Below are positions 30,700 to 40,310 of a DNA stretch of 64,000 nt, one piece after another; positions within the stretch are counted from its first letter, which is position 1; each line of letters starts with the position of its first letter. The DNA is from Brachypterus glaber (taxonomy: Eukaryota > Arthropoda > Insecta > Coleoptera > Kateretidae). Both the position numbers and the translations under genes were made by a program. The notes below the pieces were generated by a model. That model ran no database searches. It was not told the origin of the DNA and saw nothing but the letters and a program-made list of their open reading frames with translations. Where the stretch lies: assembly GCA_958510825.1 (NCBI GenBank), contig OY294049.1:23636945-23700944 (forward strand), written 5' to 3'.

Positions 30700-33423
30700 T
30701 TAACAACACATAGGTAATATACATAATTTTACTAAGGGCCTCTTTAGGACACCTTGAGCTGTACGGACATTTACTACTCGGATCACACCATCAGCACCTG
30801 GAAATAACTCTATTACACGACCTATCGACCAACGAAGAGGGGGCTGTAAATCGTTCTTTATCAGCACCATAGAACCAAGTTCTATCGGTTTAGAGGGTTC
30901 ATTCCATTTAACTCTTTGCTGTAAAGTACATAAATATTCGGAATGATACCTGGCCCAGTAGTCCTGATGCATACGTTGAATGAGCTGCCACCTATTTAGA
31001 CGATTAAGAGGCAAGTCTTGTAGATCAGGCTCTGGCGGGGCAGAGAGTGAGTTCAGGGTAAGAAAATGTCCGGGAGTTAAGACCGATAAATCATTTGGGT
31101 CAGAGCTAACTGGACAAAGAGGTCTCGAGTTCAATAAGGCTTCTATTTGAACTAAGAAGGTTGAGAATTCCTCATATGTCAGTCGTTGTAAACCAACTAC
31201 TCTATAAAAATGAGTTTTTACCGACTTAACACCAGATTCAAACAGACCACCAAAATGTGGGGCTGAAGGGGGATTAAATGACCACTTTATCGATTCAGTT
31301 TCAGTGGCATGCTGCATCAACTCATCTAATTGGCGCGCGGCACCAACAAAATTTGTACCTTGATCAGAGAAAATGTGATTACAGCGTCCACGTCTAGAAA
31401 TGAAACGACGAAGAGCAGCCAAAAAGGACTCAGAAGAAAGTGAGGACACCAACTCTAAGTGTATAGCTTTTGTGGTCGAGCACACGAACACACAAATCCA
31501 AGCTTTGTAAGTTTTTGCACCACGTACTCGTCCCATGCTTATATTGAATGGACCACAATAGTCCACGCCACAGCTTTGGAAAGCTTTCAACTGACTTATC
31601 CTAAAGCTCGGTAGGTCACCCATCCTAGGTTGGATAGTGTTGGGCTTAACCCTAAAGCACTTGTGACACTTTGAAACAACAGATTTTATGGCCCGCTTGG
31701 CGGATAATATCCAAAACTGTTGATTCAATAAAAACTGTAAGGTTTGAATCCCAGGATGCATATGCCTAACATGCATATCCTCGATAATGAGGTAAGTCAA
31801 TCGATGAGTACGAGGTAATAATGCGGGATGTTTACTTTCAAACGGCAGATGTGCATTTTTTAGCCTACCGCCTACTCGTAAAACTCCTTGCGGGTCTATG
31901 AAAGGATTTAATTTACGTAAAGTTTTATTAACCGACTTTTGTTGCTCGATACGTACAATATCTTCCTTAAAATATTGGTGTTGAACAATTTTAACCAAAG
32001 TCATTAAGGACACTTGTAAATCATTTGCAACTAAAGCAGTAGTAACCTTTTGATTAGGATTACGTAAATTGAAACCAAAACGAAAAATATATGAGACAAC
32101 ACGTATTAGACGTGATAATCTAGAATATTTGTTTAATAGGGTATCAATAAATTGATCAGTCTCTATTAAAACTAGGGATATAATCTTGGCCTCATCTGGA
32201 GACGTAACGGGTGTAAAACTATCCGTATCAAGATCCAGGGAGGTAGACAAGAATTCTGGTCCCGCCCACCATTGGGTACACTGCATAAGCTCGCTGGGAA
32301 AAAGCCCACGTGAACCATGGTCAGCCACGTTGTCCGCAGACTTAACATGATACCAACAATCTGGTGGTACCAAATCTTGGATGTGGCTAACGCGATTTGC
32401 GACGAATGTTTTCCAACGATGGGGCGGAGCCTTAATCCATGATAAGGCTACCATGGAATCTGACCAAGCATATGTTTTATGAAAAGTAATGCTGTTTTTA
32501 TAAGTGTTGCGAACGAACTTTATTAAATTACTTAATAAAACAGCAGCGCACAATTCCAAGCGGGGTATTGATAATTTCTTTAAAGTAGCAACTTTTGACT
32601 TTGCACAGATTAAGAAAACTTCAAACTTTCCATCTGGCAGAGGTTTTCGAAAGAAAATTATAGCACAATAGCCCTTCTCAGAACTGTCACAAAAGCCATG
32701 CAATTCTAAACCACGGGCGTTTTTTATATCAAGAAAACGGGAAATTTTTAAATCTGCTAACATGTGCAATTCAGATTTAAATTGTAACCACTTTGTTACC
32801 ACTTCATTGGGAAGTGGCTGGTCCCAATCACAACCTAGTGACCATAAATGCTGTATTAAATGCTTGGCTACAAAGGTTATTGGACTGAGATATCCAAGTG
32901 GATCCCAAATACGCGCAATATCCGATAGGATAGAATGCTTAGTTGGTGTAGACTCTAAAGCCTTCACCCGAAAAGAGAAAAAATCTGTATGTGGAGTCCA
33001 TTGAAGTCCCAAAATTTTAAGATATGAATCTTCTTCAGAATCAAATGATATATGCTGTCGATGATCGACAGGGATATCTTTCAATAAATTTGGAGAATTG
33101 CTCGCCCACTTCCTCAATTCAAACTTTCCTTTTTGTAAAAGTTCAGTTAGCTGAAGACAAAGCACCTGTGCTAGCTCTAGGTTGTCAGCCCCTGAGATAA
33201 TGTCATCAACAAAGGTATCTTCTTCTAGAGCTTTTGATGCCATAGGAAAATCTTTACCCTCATCTGTTACTAACTGTTTAATAGTGCGTAATGCTAGAAA
33301 GGGAGAGGAAGTATTACCAAAAGCTACCGTTGTAAGTCGGTATTCTTTTACTGGTTGTTGGGGATGAAATCTCCAAAGCAATCGTTGATAATTTCGGTGC
33401 TTCCATCGTTTGTTCGTGTACAT
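30700..33423 (-). CDS. pol: BEL/Pao pol remainder: RT C-half, RNase H, integrase, DUF5641
   Basis: 907-residue open frame encoding the downstream part of the BEL/Pao polyprotein. Residues ~10-45 (NYQRLLWRFHPQ, EYRLTTVAFG) are the late RT blocks, and FVDD at 71-74 holds the two neighbouring catalytic Asp. RNase H follows: D245 (GFCDSS), E290 (RLELCAA), D322 (WSDS) and D367 (NVADHGSRG). Integrase has an N-terminal zinc-binding region (His at 551-556, Cys 586 and 589) and the core D621 (GVDYCGPF), D687 (FSDQGTNF) and E729 (FGGLFES). A DUF5641-type domain (~815-900, YWARYHSEYL, GRVIELFPGADG) ends the protein 35 bp from the 3' LTR. The Met at 33423 lies in the other ORF's territory and is only where this frame opens, not a natural start. 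All RT blocks before QRLLWR, including the first catalytic Asp, are absent. It overlaps the gag-protease ORF by 76 bp in a different frame. Domain identification is very sure. Production of an active protein is unlikely. Confidence 0.95.
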   Translation of the reverse strand: MYTNKRWKHRNYQRLLWRFHPQQPVKEYRLTTVAFGNTSSPFLALRTIKQLVTDEGKDFPMASKALEEDTFVDDIISGADNLELAQVLCLQLTELLQKGKFELRKWASNSPNLLKDIPVDHRQHISFDSEEDSYLKILGLQWTPHTDFFSFRVKALESTPTKHSILSDIARIWDPLGYLSPITFVAKHLIQHLWSLGCDWDQPLPNEVVTKWLQFKSELHMLADLKISRFLDIKNARGLELHGFCDSSEKGYCAIIFFRKPLPDGKFEVFLICAKSKVATLKKLSIPRLELCAAVLLSNLIKFVRNTYKNSITFHKTYAWSDSMVALSWIKAPPHRWKTFVANRVSHIQDLVPPDCWYHVKSADNVADHGSRGLFPSELMQCTQWWAGPEFLSTSLDLDTDSFTPVTSPDEAKIISLVLIETDQFIDTLLNKYSRLSRLIRVVSYIFRFGFNLRNPNQKVTTALVANDLQVSLMTLVKIVQHQYFKEDIVRIEQQKSVNKTLRKLNPFIDPQGVLRVGGRLKNAHLPFESKHPALLPRTHRLTYLIIEDMHVRHMHPGIQTLQFLLNQQFWILSAKRAIKSVVSKCHKCFRVKPNTIQPRMGDLPSFRISQLKAFQSCGVDYCGPFNISMGRVRGAKTYKAWICVFVCSTTKAIHLELVSSLSSESFLAALRRFISRRGRCNHIFSDQGTNFVGAARQLDELMQHATETESIKWSFNPPSAPHFGGLFESGVKSVKTHFYRVVGLQRLTYEEFSTFLVQIEALLNSRPLCPVSSDPNDLSVLTPGHFLTLNSLSAPPEPDLQDLPLNRLNRWQLIQRMHQDYWARYHSEYLCTLQQRVKWNEPSKPIELGSMVLIKNDLQPPLRWSIGRVIELFPGADGVIRVVNVRTAQGVLKRPLVKLCILPMCC

Positions 33424-35432
33424 GATTCTGTATATTGTTGTTCACACCATTTTTCCTCAGGAGTTAATTTTTCCTGTTGAGGTACCTGCTCTAATTCCCA
33501 AAAGGACTTTAGATCAAAGGTTTCCATGGATGTGACAAGTGCAAAATTTGTCGGGGAGGGATAGGATATTTTCCCCATGAGTATATATCCGAAAACTGTC
33601 TCAATGGCTACCGGTTGACTCAGATCCCCTGCTACTTTATTGCTGAGCAAAATCTGAGCAAACACCTCCGCCCCCAGTAAAAGCTCCACGGCTTTTACTT
33701 TATTAAATTCGGGATCTGCTAAATTTAGCTGGCGTATGTGATGCCATTGGGTAGTATCGAGTGCGCATGCCGGCAACCGTTCAGGAAGATTCGGCAGCAC
33801 AACTGCATCAATATTAAGAATAGGATTCTTAGCTTGAGTGGGCTTTATTACGCATTGAGTAATGCCCTTGGATGTTACCGGAGAATTAGGATTAATGCCC
33901 GTTATGGTCTTATGAAAAGACGAATGGTGTAATCCTAGCCGATTCAAACATCTTTCTGTTATAAATGAACAAGTAGAGCCATTATCAATTAAAGCACGTA
34001 TTAATTGATAGTGCCCACGGCCATCCTTTACGTGTACCATAGCAGTAGCCAATAAAATTGGCGCTGGTACTGTCGTTATGGATGTAAAAACGTTAGGATC
34101 ATTAGACTCGACGCTAGAGTCATTATTTCCTACGTAGTTTTGTCCCGATGTACCGGCCGTTTGGACCGATAAGGGAGGGGTTACGTTATTTTCATCAGAA
34201 TGTGATAAATTTACTTTAACTGCCTTGTTATTTGGCTTGTCAAAATGTAAAGTGGAATGATGTCGCTTTTTACATATTTTGCATAAATGAGTAGAATTGC
34301 AAAACTTAAAGTTGTGTGAATGGCTAAGACAATTGACACATAACCTATGCTGTTTAGCAATTTCATATCTCTTTTTTGGAGCTTCTGATAAAAACGACCT
34401 ACACTGAGAAACATGATGATTTGACTTGCAAACAGGGCAAGATAAAATATCAGTATTTGTCACAAAAGAAGAATTATTATATGAATCTAACTTAACATGT
34501 TTTGATACTGGCTTTTGAACATTGTTGATTGGTGCTTTTTTAGAAGATAAAGCCTCAACAGTTTCTAAAGCCTTAGCATGTGCTGTCAAAAACAGTTTTA
34601 ATTCGTCAAATGTGGGAAAACCATTCTTTTTATTTTGTTCCTCAAACTTAGCACAAAGATTTTTTGGAATACGTTTGTACACCATATCTACAAGAATAAA
34701 GCTCCACTCGTTTGTTGGAAGACCCAAGGCCCCGAGTGCCGCTAAATTTTCGACAAGAGTATTCAGGAAAATAATCAAGGCTGATGATGTGTCAGAGATG
34801 TTTGGCAGTTGACATATTGCCTGCCAGTGCGTATTAGCCAATAATCGTTTATTGTCATACCTCTTACGCAGCTGATTATAAGCTACAGAGTAGTTACTTC
34901 CCGATAATTGAACACACTTAATAATGCTAAGTGGTTCCGAAGTTAATAATAAATGTAAATGAGAAAATTTTTCAATGTCTGAGAGTTGGGGATTTGTATG
35001 TATAGCAGAATCATACAAATCTATAAAAGTTTGCCAGTCTGGAAATTTTCCGCTAAAAGGTTTTAAATTCAACTTTTGAAGCTTGACATTTGAAGTCGTA
35101 GCATTTGAAGAACTTCCAAATAATTGTACATAAATACCTTGGATCTGCCAAAACATTTCATCAATCACCGTAGCAGCTTCCTTTTCTTTAGCTATATCCG
35201 TTTTTCGGATAGCATCCGTACGTCCAGGATCTGATATGACGAAAGCGAGTATGTCATCAGCCAGCTTATGCCATTGCTTATAAGTCACATTCAGCTGTTG
35301 ATAACAAATTTTAAAATGTTGCTGTTTTGTGATATCTTTTTGAGCGGCCACTGCTGCCTTTTGAACTCGCTTTACCCTATCATATTGCAACTGCCTACGG
35401 TTGTCCATAATACAATATTCGTTTAGATCCAT
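33348..35432 (-). CDS. gag: BEL/Pao gag-protease ORF, C-terminally broken
   Basis: 694 residues. The ATG at 35432 sits in GCCATGG, a strong context, and is the first Met after the leader. Residues ~115-285 match the DUF1759 capsid-like region (LKPFSGKFPDWQTFIDLY). Three Cys/His zinc-binding clusters follow: CPVC at 332-335 with H340 and C344, CVNC at 365-368 with H373 and C378, and CKIC at 384-387 with nearby His, for RNA packaging. Residues ~460-620 are the retropepsin-like protease (DUF1758); its active site DNGS is at 483-486. SFWELEQVP and LTPEEKWCEQQY (643-667) are the linker that normally leads into RT. After RTNDG (~677) homology stops: the last ~17 residues are out-of-frame reading of later RT sequence and end at a stop. 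This marks a deletion junction near 33402 that also shifts the frame. In intact relatives this ORF would continue into RT. Gag and protease look undamaged and might still be made. Confidence 0.95.
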   Translation of the reverse strand: MDLNEYCIMDNRRQLQYDRVKRVQKAAVAAQKDITKQQHFKICYQQLNVTYKQWHKLADDILAFVISDPGRTDAIRKTDIAKEKEAATVIDEMFWQIQGIYVQLFGSSSNATTSNVKLQKLNLKPFSGKFPDWQTFIDLYDSAIHTNPQLSDIEKFSHLHLLLTSEPLSIIKCVQLSGSNYSVAYNQLRKRYDNKRLLANTHWQAICQLPNISDTSSALIIFLNTLVENLAALGALGLPTNEWSFILVDMVYKRIPKNLCAKFEEQNKKNGFPTFDELKLFLTAHAKALETVEALSSKKAPINNVQKPVSKHVKLDSYNNSSFVTNTDILSCPVCKSNHHVSQCRSFLSEAPKKRYEIAKQHRLCVNCLSHSHNFKFCNSTHLCKICKKRHHSTLHFDKPNNKAVKVNLSHSDENNVTPPLSVQTAGTSGQNYVGNNDSSVESNDPNVFTSITTVPAPILLATAMVHVKDGRGHYQLIRALIDNGSTCSFITERCLNRLGLHHSSFHKTITGINPNSPVTSKGITQCVIKPTQAKNPILNIDAVVLPNLPERLPACALDTTQWHHIRQLNLADPEFNKVKAVELLLGAEVFAQILLSNKVAGDLSQPVAIETVFGYILMGKISYPSPTNFALVTSMETFDLKSFWELEQVPQQEKLTPEEKWCEQQYTESCTRTNDGSTEIINDCFGDFIPNNQ

Positions 35433-35614
35433 GGCTTATAAAATTTATTTATTGAAAGGTAAAAGAAAAAAATAAAAATTATAAAAAAAATATAAACTGA
35501 ATAATTTTAGGAAAATTACACAATTTTTTCTCAAATTTTATTTCTTAAATTGAATTTATTGTAGAAGAAAACCTCCAGATATAATGGCTAAAATATAACT
35601 TATACCTCAGTAAT

Positions 35615-36160
35615 GAATCACCCTGTAAATATTTTCAACAAAATTCAAAATTCCAAATTATAATCCAAACTATGAGTTACCCTGTATATTTGCACAGAGT
35701 TTTCCAAAAAACCAAATTCAAAAAATTACAATTTAATTTTTAAGTCACCCTGTATATATTCTGACAGAATATAAAAAAAAAAACAAAAACAAAAACTCAA
35801 AAGTACAATTTAAGACCCTGTATATATGGACTGGATACTCAAAAAGGCAAAATTCAAAATTACAATTAAGCTTTAGGTTACCCTGTATGCATATATTTGA
35901 CAGAATATTAAAAAAATTCAGATTATAATCTAAGTTCAATTCTCCTGTATGAAAATATTTTGAAATGGGCTAAATTTATTTTTAACCTATTCTTTGAAAA
36001 TTACAATTTTTTATGTACCGATAGTATTTCCAAAAAATAAAAAAGAAAATAAAATAAAAATTAAAATTATATTTTTAAGTGTTTTCTACTATTTTTCAAC
36101 CTGGTATACACTAAAGATACAGCTCAAGATTTCCCACTTGCATAACCCTGTATACATTCG
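35615..36160 (-). repeat. Degenerate ~65 bp repeats with a CCCTGTATA core in the leader
   Basis: ACCCTGTATAT-like cores occur at about 35620, 35680, 35748, 35816, 35881, 35943 and 36146. The first six are spaced 59-68 bp, each followed by TTGACAGAATAT- and AAATTCAAAATTACAATT-like text. It is an old tandem array inside the retroelement leader. Confidence 0.75.
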
Positions 36161-37080
36161 AAAAGTACAAGAAAAAATACCTAGATATCCAATATAAAAA
36201 AATAAGTTTTACAAAAGTTCCTAATTTTAAGAACTCCCCGTATAATAGTAAAACTAGAATTTGGACAAGGTATCTTATTTTTGCGCGCAAAAAATATATC
36301 AAATTAGAAGGAAAAAAATCAAAATATAAAAGTAATTTTGTTTCCACCCTAATGTAACTTTACTAGCAATAGGTAAATTTTAAATCTATTACTACTAGAT
36401 AGGTATTTTAATTATATCTTGCTCGCAAATAAGTTCTATCGAATGTAATTAATTATATGGATAAATTTTAATTTATTTTTTCAAAGCACAGAAATATTTT
36501 TAAGAATCTTTCTACGCCCAAATAAATCACCAGTTTTAAAACAATAATTTTCAAAAGGCAAAGTTAAATAATATTTTTATTTTAACAATAAACTGTATTC
36601 TTGCAAAATAAAATAATAATTGCGGTTTTGACTGTGTCCAAAGAAAAAGGAAAAAAACGCTTGGATACAGCTGATAATTTTTTGCCTTTTTTATAGAGCA
36701 CAAAGTTTACGATTTTATCGGTTTTTAATTTTTCAACCGAAAAATCCAAAATATATTTTTAAAGCGAATTACCCTATTTGAAAATAATTTTTATTCAAAA
36801 TAAGATTTTACGCGAGATTTTTTTTGTTAATAAATAAGCTATCTCCGAATGCAACACTCAAATATAATATTGTTATTTATAACAAATAATTTTAATGCTA
36901 ATAAATAAGCTATCTTCGAATGCTAAATCCAAATATGATATTGTTATTTATAACAAATATGTAATTTTACAACTGCAAAAGAACGTTACCACACACACAC
37001 TGTAAAATTAGCAAAATCTAGTTAAATGAATTTAAAAGCTATGAAGCTATGTTAAATAGTTATACTAGTGCCAAAACGGA

Positions 37081-37170
37081 CCATGTTATAATGGTTCTGC
37101 TAGCTTAAATCCGGTTCGAAAGGGCCATGTTATAATGGTTCTGCTAGCTTAAATCCGGCTCGAAGGACCA
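37081..37170 (-). repeat. Tandem ~44 bp units carrying two primer-binding-site-like sequences
   Basis: CCATGTTATAATGGTTCTGC begins at 37081 and again at 37125, each followed by TAGCTTAAATCCGG. Unit lengths are 44 and 43 bp. The inner copy of the tRNA-like text (37107-37127, AAATCCGGTTCGAAAGGGCC) differs by two substitutions and one insertion from the one next to the LTR. A fragment of a third unit (CGGACCA) ends at 37083. Confidence 0.92.
37151..37170 (-). promoter_or_regulatory. Primer binding site, tRNA-Tyr
   Basis: The plus strand reads AAATCCGGCTCGAAGGACCA directly against the LTR, i.e. the 3' end of eukaryotic tRNA-Tyr including CCA. The minus-strand transcript would therefore pair with that tRNA over ~20 nt and prime first-strand synthesis. 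The assignment relies on known tRNA-Tyr acceptor/T-arm sequence. Confidence 0.85.
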
Positions 37171-37802
37171 TGTTGTGTGACGTCGAAAGGTCCCATTCGG
37201 TGATATGGGATTGCCTCCGTAACATCGCCTTTATGATATTAATTAAGTGGACTGCGAATAGGTATTAATGATTGAAAAGAATATTAAAGACAAAACGACA
37301 GTTCCAATAATATATATGGTAATCTTACCTTAGTTACAGCATTCAGCACGACAGGTCATGACCGCCATTTCTTCACAGGAGACACCACATAATTGGAAAC
37401 TGATGTACGCGAATTAAAGTTTGTTTGACCAGTGTAGGTATACACTACTAATTATTTAAATACATATGTGTATATGGAACTTATTTCTATAGTTTGCAGC
37501 CGTAAATATGGTAAATTCTAACGAATGCCCGCGGCGTGGTATATTCGTCAGCTGATTTGAGTATATTTTTATTGACACGCATCGATCGTTCTCGAGTGTC
37601 AAATTGCTACTGTCCGGAAGGCAACCTACCCGAACTCGCGCAGAAAAGCTAGGAGGTTTTCAGCGCGTTACTTACAAAAATACAATTAATTTAAAACAAA
37701 ATATTATTTTTGAATTATAACTAAGTAAAGAAATTAAATGAAATTATGTATAATAAAACTCAAATTAAAAATAAATACAAACACAGAAATGTGGTTGTAA
37801 CA
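37171..37802 (-). repeat. 5' LTR of the BEL/Pao element
   Basis: 632 bp, TG...CA ends, two differences from the 3' LTR. It should carry the promoter. The AATAAA signal on the minus strand is at 37568-37573. No clear single TATA box can be chosen because several AT-rich tracts are present. Confidence 0.97.
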
Positions 37803-37807
37803 CCAGT
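37803..37807. other. Target-site duplication CCAGT (right)
   Basis: Directly follows the 5' LTR and matches 30028-30032. Confidence 0.93.
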
Positions 37808-38200
37808 TTATAACTTTAGAGAATGTTTTTGTATATTTTGCCTATTATATTGATACAAAAGGGTGTTTCGTGAAGGGACCTTATAATATAAGTTATATTA
37901 CTTTTTTATTCTCAAGCTGTCAATGCTGTAACAATAGGTCTAATAAAATTTTCAATAAAATACATTTAAACGTTACAATTTATTGACCATATCTTTTACT
38001 ATTCAAAAATTCACTTCTAAATTCAATATAAATTTTATACACAATAATAAAGGTGTAAAACAGATATCGCTTTAATATAGGGAGTAATTTAGTCGTAACG
38101 AAATCAAGGCAACCTGAAAAAATTACTACAAAATACCAACGAAATAACGCGTTTACTAATTTTATCTGACATAGTTATTAGTAATAATAACTTATTACAT
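37808..38200. other. No recognisable feature
   Basis: AT-rich flank. The pre-insertion sequence would join ...AAACAAACCAGT to TTATAACTTTAG. Confidence 0.45.
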
Positions 38201-38239
38201 ATACAGTAGGGCACATTTTCATATGCACCCCCCCCCCTA

Positions 38240-38820
38240 TGTTGTTTCAATTGAAAAACTATGCTTGCATACCAAATTTCAGGTTACTAGAACATTTTTT
38301 GACCCCCGCCCAACTCGGTTTAATGATTCAACAAAAACACGTACACAAAAAAGGTCTTATCTACCAGACGTGACAAATATTTCTTTACGTTTTTGGGGTC
38401 GTTGAATCCGAATCTGGGGTTGGTTTGGCTCGGTCAGATCGCATTTTGTTTCTAACCTCAAAAAAATGGATAAAATGTATCAAGTTTTATCACTTTTTTG
38501 AAGTTATTGATGAAATGCGATCTGACCGAGTCAAACCAACGGATTTGGTTTCAGCGAGCCCAAAAACGTAAAGAAATGTTTGTGCAAAGAGGTTTTGCAC
38601 TTAAGCGTCAGCGACGATTAAGCACATGCCTGACTTGAATTGTGGTGAAAATTATGCTCTGAGATGTTACCTTGAGAAATAACAACAAGATATATTTTCC
38701 TCTTTATATAATTTCTCGATTAAATTCCAGCTTTCCTAAAGCCCCACTGCGTGGGGGTCAAAAAATGTTCTAGTAACCTGAAATTTGGCATGCAAGCATA
38801 GTTTTCCAATTGAAACAACA
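38240..38820. mobile_element. Foldback element with nested inverted blocks
   Basis: The outer arms TGTTGTTTCAATTG...AGAACATTTTTTGACCCC (38240-38306) pair with GGGGGTCAAAAAATGTTC...CAATTGAAACAACA (38754-38820). Inner blocks TTTCTTTACGTTTTTGGG and GGCTCGGTCAGATCGCATTT (38381-38449) pair with AAATGCGATCTGACCGAG and CCCAAAAACGTAAAGAAA (38514-38577). The stretches between the pairs have diverged or been replaced. No coding; the ORF at 38223-38405 reads an arm. Confidence 0.85.
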
Positions 38821-38860
38821 TTGAAAATTAAGAAAAAGTATTTTTTGGAATTCCCTAATA

Positions 38861-39010
38861 TACAGTGCGGCCCAAAGGTCCTCCCTCTTAACTTTTGAAC
38901 GAGATATCGAATTCAAATTTGAAACACTTAAATAATAAAACATCCAAACACTTAAATAACAAAACAAACTATCTTTTCGCATATATTCGATACTTTTGTT
39001 TTAATGGAAA
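38861..39010 (+). repeat. Fragment related to the 23.2-23.9 kb inverted-repeat family
   Basis: TACAGTGCGGCCCAAAGGTC, CTCTTAACTTTTGAACGAGA, ATATCGAATTCAAATTTG and TCGCATATATTCGATACTTT parallel the left arm of the 23239-23946 element. Only one arm is present. Confidence 0.65.
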
Positions 39011-39159
39011 GTGAAGTCTGGTAGTTACGGATACTGGGGGTGTACGTTGATTTGCTATAACTTTTTAACAAATAAAAATAATCTCTTCAAGTTTGGAATA
39101 AGGGTACCTTATTATTTTAACTAATTGTTCGCGAAAACAAAGTTTTCTATATTAATAGT

Positions 39160-39853
39160 CCTGTCAAGTAACGAAGAATTCTTTTGTGAAATTGCAATAG
39201 ATGTACACGGGCTAATATTTTAATTTAAAATTAATTTTAATTTAAAATTTTTAAAGGGTAGTAGTGGATAGTAACAGATCACTCCTGTTAGTTTTTCACC
39301 TGGTGATTTTCGTAAGGGGTGTTCGCTATCTTGAATTTTAGGGGAGAGGGCCGTTACCTCGCTAAATATGCATCTTACGATAAAATTGCCTATTAACAAT
39401 TTTGTTGAGAAAATTTCCAACAATTTTAGTTTAAATAATTTTTTTAATATATTAATAACAATCGAGTTAAACACATAAAAATGGCCATGTTGGGTGAAAT
39501 TGCTTTTTTCGATTTTTCAGCCAAATTATTCATCGGAGGATAAAAAAAGGTTAAGCAAACTTGTAGCTCTTGACATTCTCTATAAGTTTTATATATTATG
39601 GATTTTCATAAGTATTTTGGTACGGTTACAGTGAGCACTAAAGTCGAGTTATGCCCTCTGTAACCATACAAAAATACCCATGAAAATTCATAATATTTTA
39701 TATACCTATAGAGAATTTCAAGAGCTACAAGTTTTATTATAACCACGTTTATCCTTAGATGAATAATTTGGCGGAAAAATGGAAAAAAAAATCACCTCCA
39801 GCAGGGTTATTTTTAAATAAGACTCGATTGTTATTAATATAATAAAAAGATGA
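39160..39853. mobile_element. Foldback family F, copy 1 (right end missing)
   Basis: Starts AGTCCTGTCAAGTAACG, then ATGTACACGGGCTAAT, GGGTAGTAGTGGATAGTAAC, CACTCCTGTTAGTTTTTCAC, TATGCATCTTACGATAAAA and TTTCCAACAATTTTAG, all shared with 42044-42909. The centre is a palindrome around 39640 (GGTACGGTTACAGTGAGC...GCCCTCTGTAACCATAC), flanked by paired TCTATAAGTTTTATATATTA and ATTTTATATACCTATAGAGA. The outer right arm is absent after about 39853. Confidence 0.8.
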
Positions 39854-40130
39854 TCCTTACAACATGCTTATTATAGTCGCCTTGATAAAACTTCAATCAA
39901 CTTCAGTGTTTCGTAGTCATTTTCCAAACTTAATAGTGTGCCGCGTTTAATATCATGAATGAAACTAAAATGCACAGCGAATAAAAATGCCATTTGTTGG
40001 GGATGTCAAAACCTTTAGAAAAATTATATAGTAGCATGAAATTATTTGAGCTCTAAATCAGAGCGTGAATTGAAATTAATATTGCTTCTACTTCCATTGG
40101 ACAGCAACATTAAATTTAAAGAAGCCGTGA
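39854..40130. other. No recognisable feature
   Basis: Plain AT-rich sequence between two mobile-element remnants. Confidence 0.35.
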
Positions 40131-40310
40131 AGATATACAGGGTGGCCCAACTCTATTTACCCAGCGATTTTCTCAAAAACTACAAGATAATCGAGTTCTA
40201 CAAAAACCACCTTAAATGGGACAATAATATCTATAAAAATTAGCCAAAAATAAAATCCACCCCTCAACCCCTCTCCCAAATTACCCCTAACTTTATTTTT
40301 TTAAATAGCA
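40131..40310. repeat. Dispersed repeat beginning TACAGGGTGGCCCAAC
   Basis: The TACAGGGTGGCCC start at 40136 resembles 16868 and 46766. The sequence after it (CTCTATTTACCCAGCGATTT) has no partner here. The 65-residue ORF across it (40046-40243) is probably chance. Confidence 0.4.

Larger units (their letters stand above)
35433..37170 (-). other. Untranslated leader of the BEL/Pao element
   Basis: About 1.7 kb between the primer site and the gag ATG, with no ORF of note. Its downstream half holds a degenerate ~65 bp repeat (separate entry). The small ORFs here (35745-35939, 35994-36197, 36111-36347) are not called. Confidence 0.85.
30033..37802 (-). mobile_element. BEL/Pao LTR retrotransposon, RT-deleted, recently inserted
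   Basis: Complete-looking element of 7770 bp on the minus strand. The 632 bp LTRs (30033-30664 and 37171-37802) have TG...CA ends. The 5 bp CCAGT occurs on both sides (30028-30032 and 37803-37807) as the target-site duplication. The LTRs differ at two aligned positions only (30339/37477 A/G and 30622/37760 C/T), so insertion is recent. In coding order: 5' LTR, tRNA-Tyr primer site, ~1.7 kb leader, gag-protease ORF, break with internal deletion in RT, remaining RT-RNase H-integrase ORF, G-rich polypurine-like tract, 3' LTR. Domain order (protease, RT, RNase H, integrase) and the DUF1759, DUF1758 and DUF5641-type regions identify BEL/Pao. With the first part of RT missing this copy cannot be autonomous. 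Confidence 0.97.

Noticed and set aside
34211..34414. Minus-strand 67-residue ORF in a second frame of gag
   Set aside because: Lies wholly inside the gag frame, which carries the zinc-binding clusters in the correct frame.
32762..34812. Plus-strand ORFs inside the BEL/Pao element
   Set aside because: Antisense to long, domain-bearing minus-strand frames; no recognisable protein.
37107..37170. tRNA gene
   Set aside because: Only the 3' end of tRNA-Tyr is present, next to an LTR. It is a primer binding site and its duplicate, not a tRNA gene.
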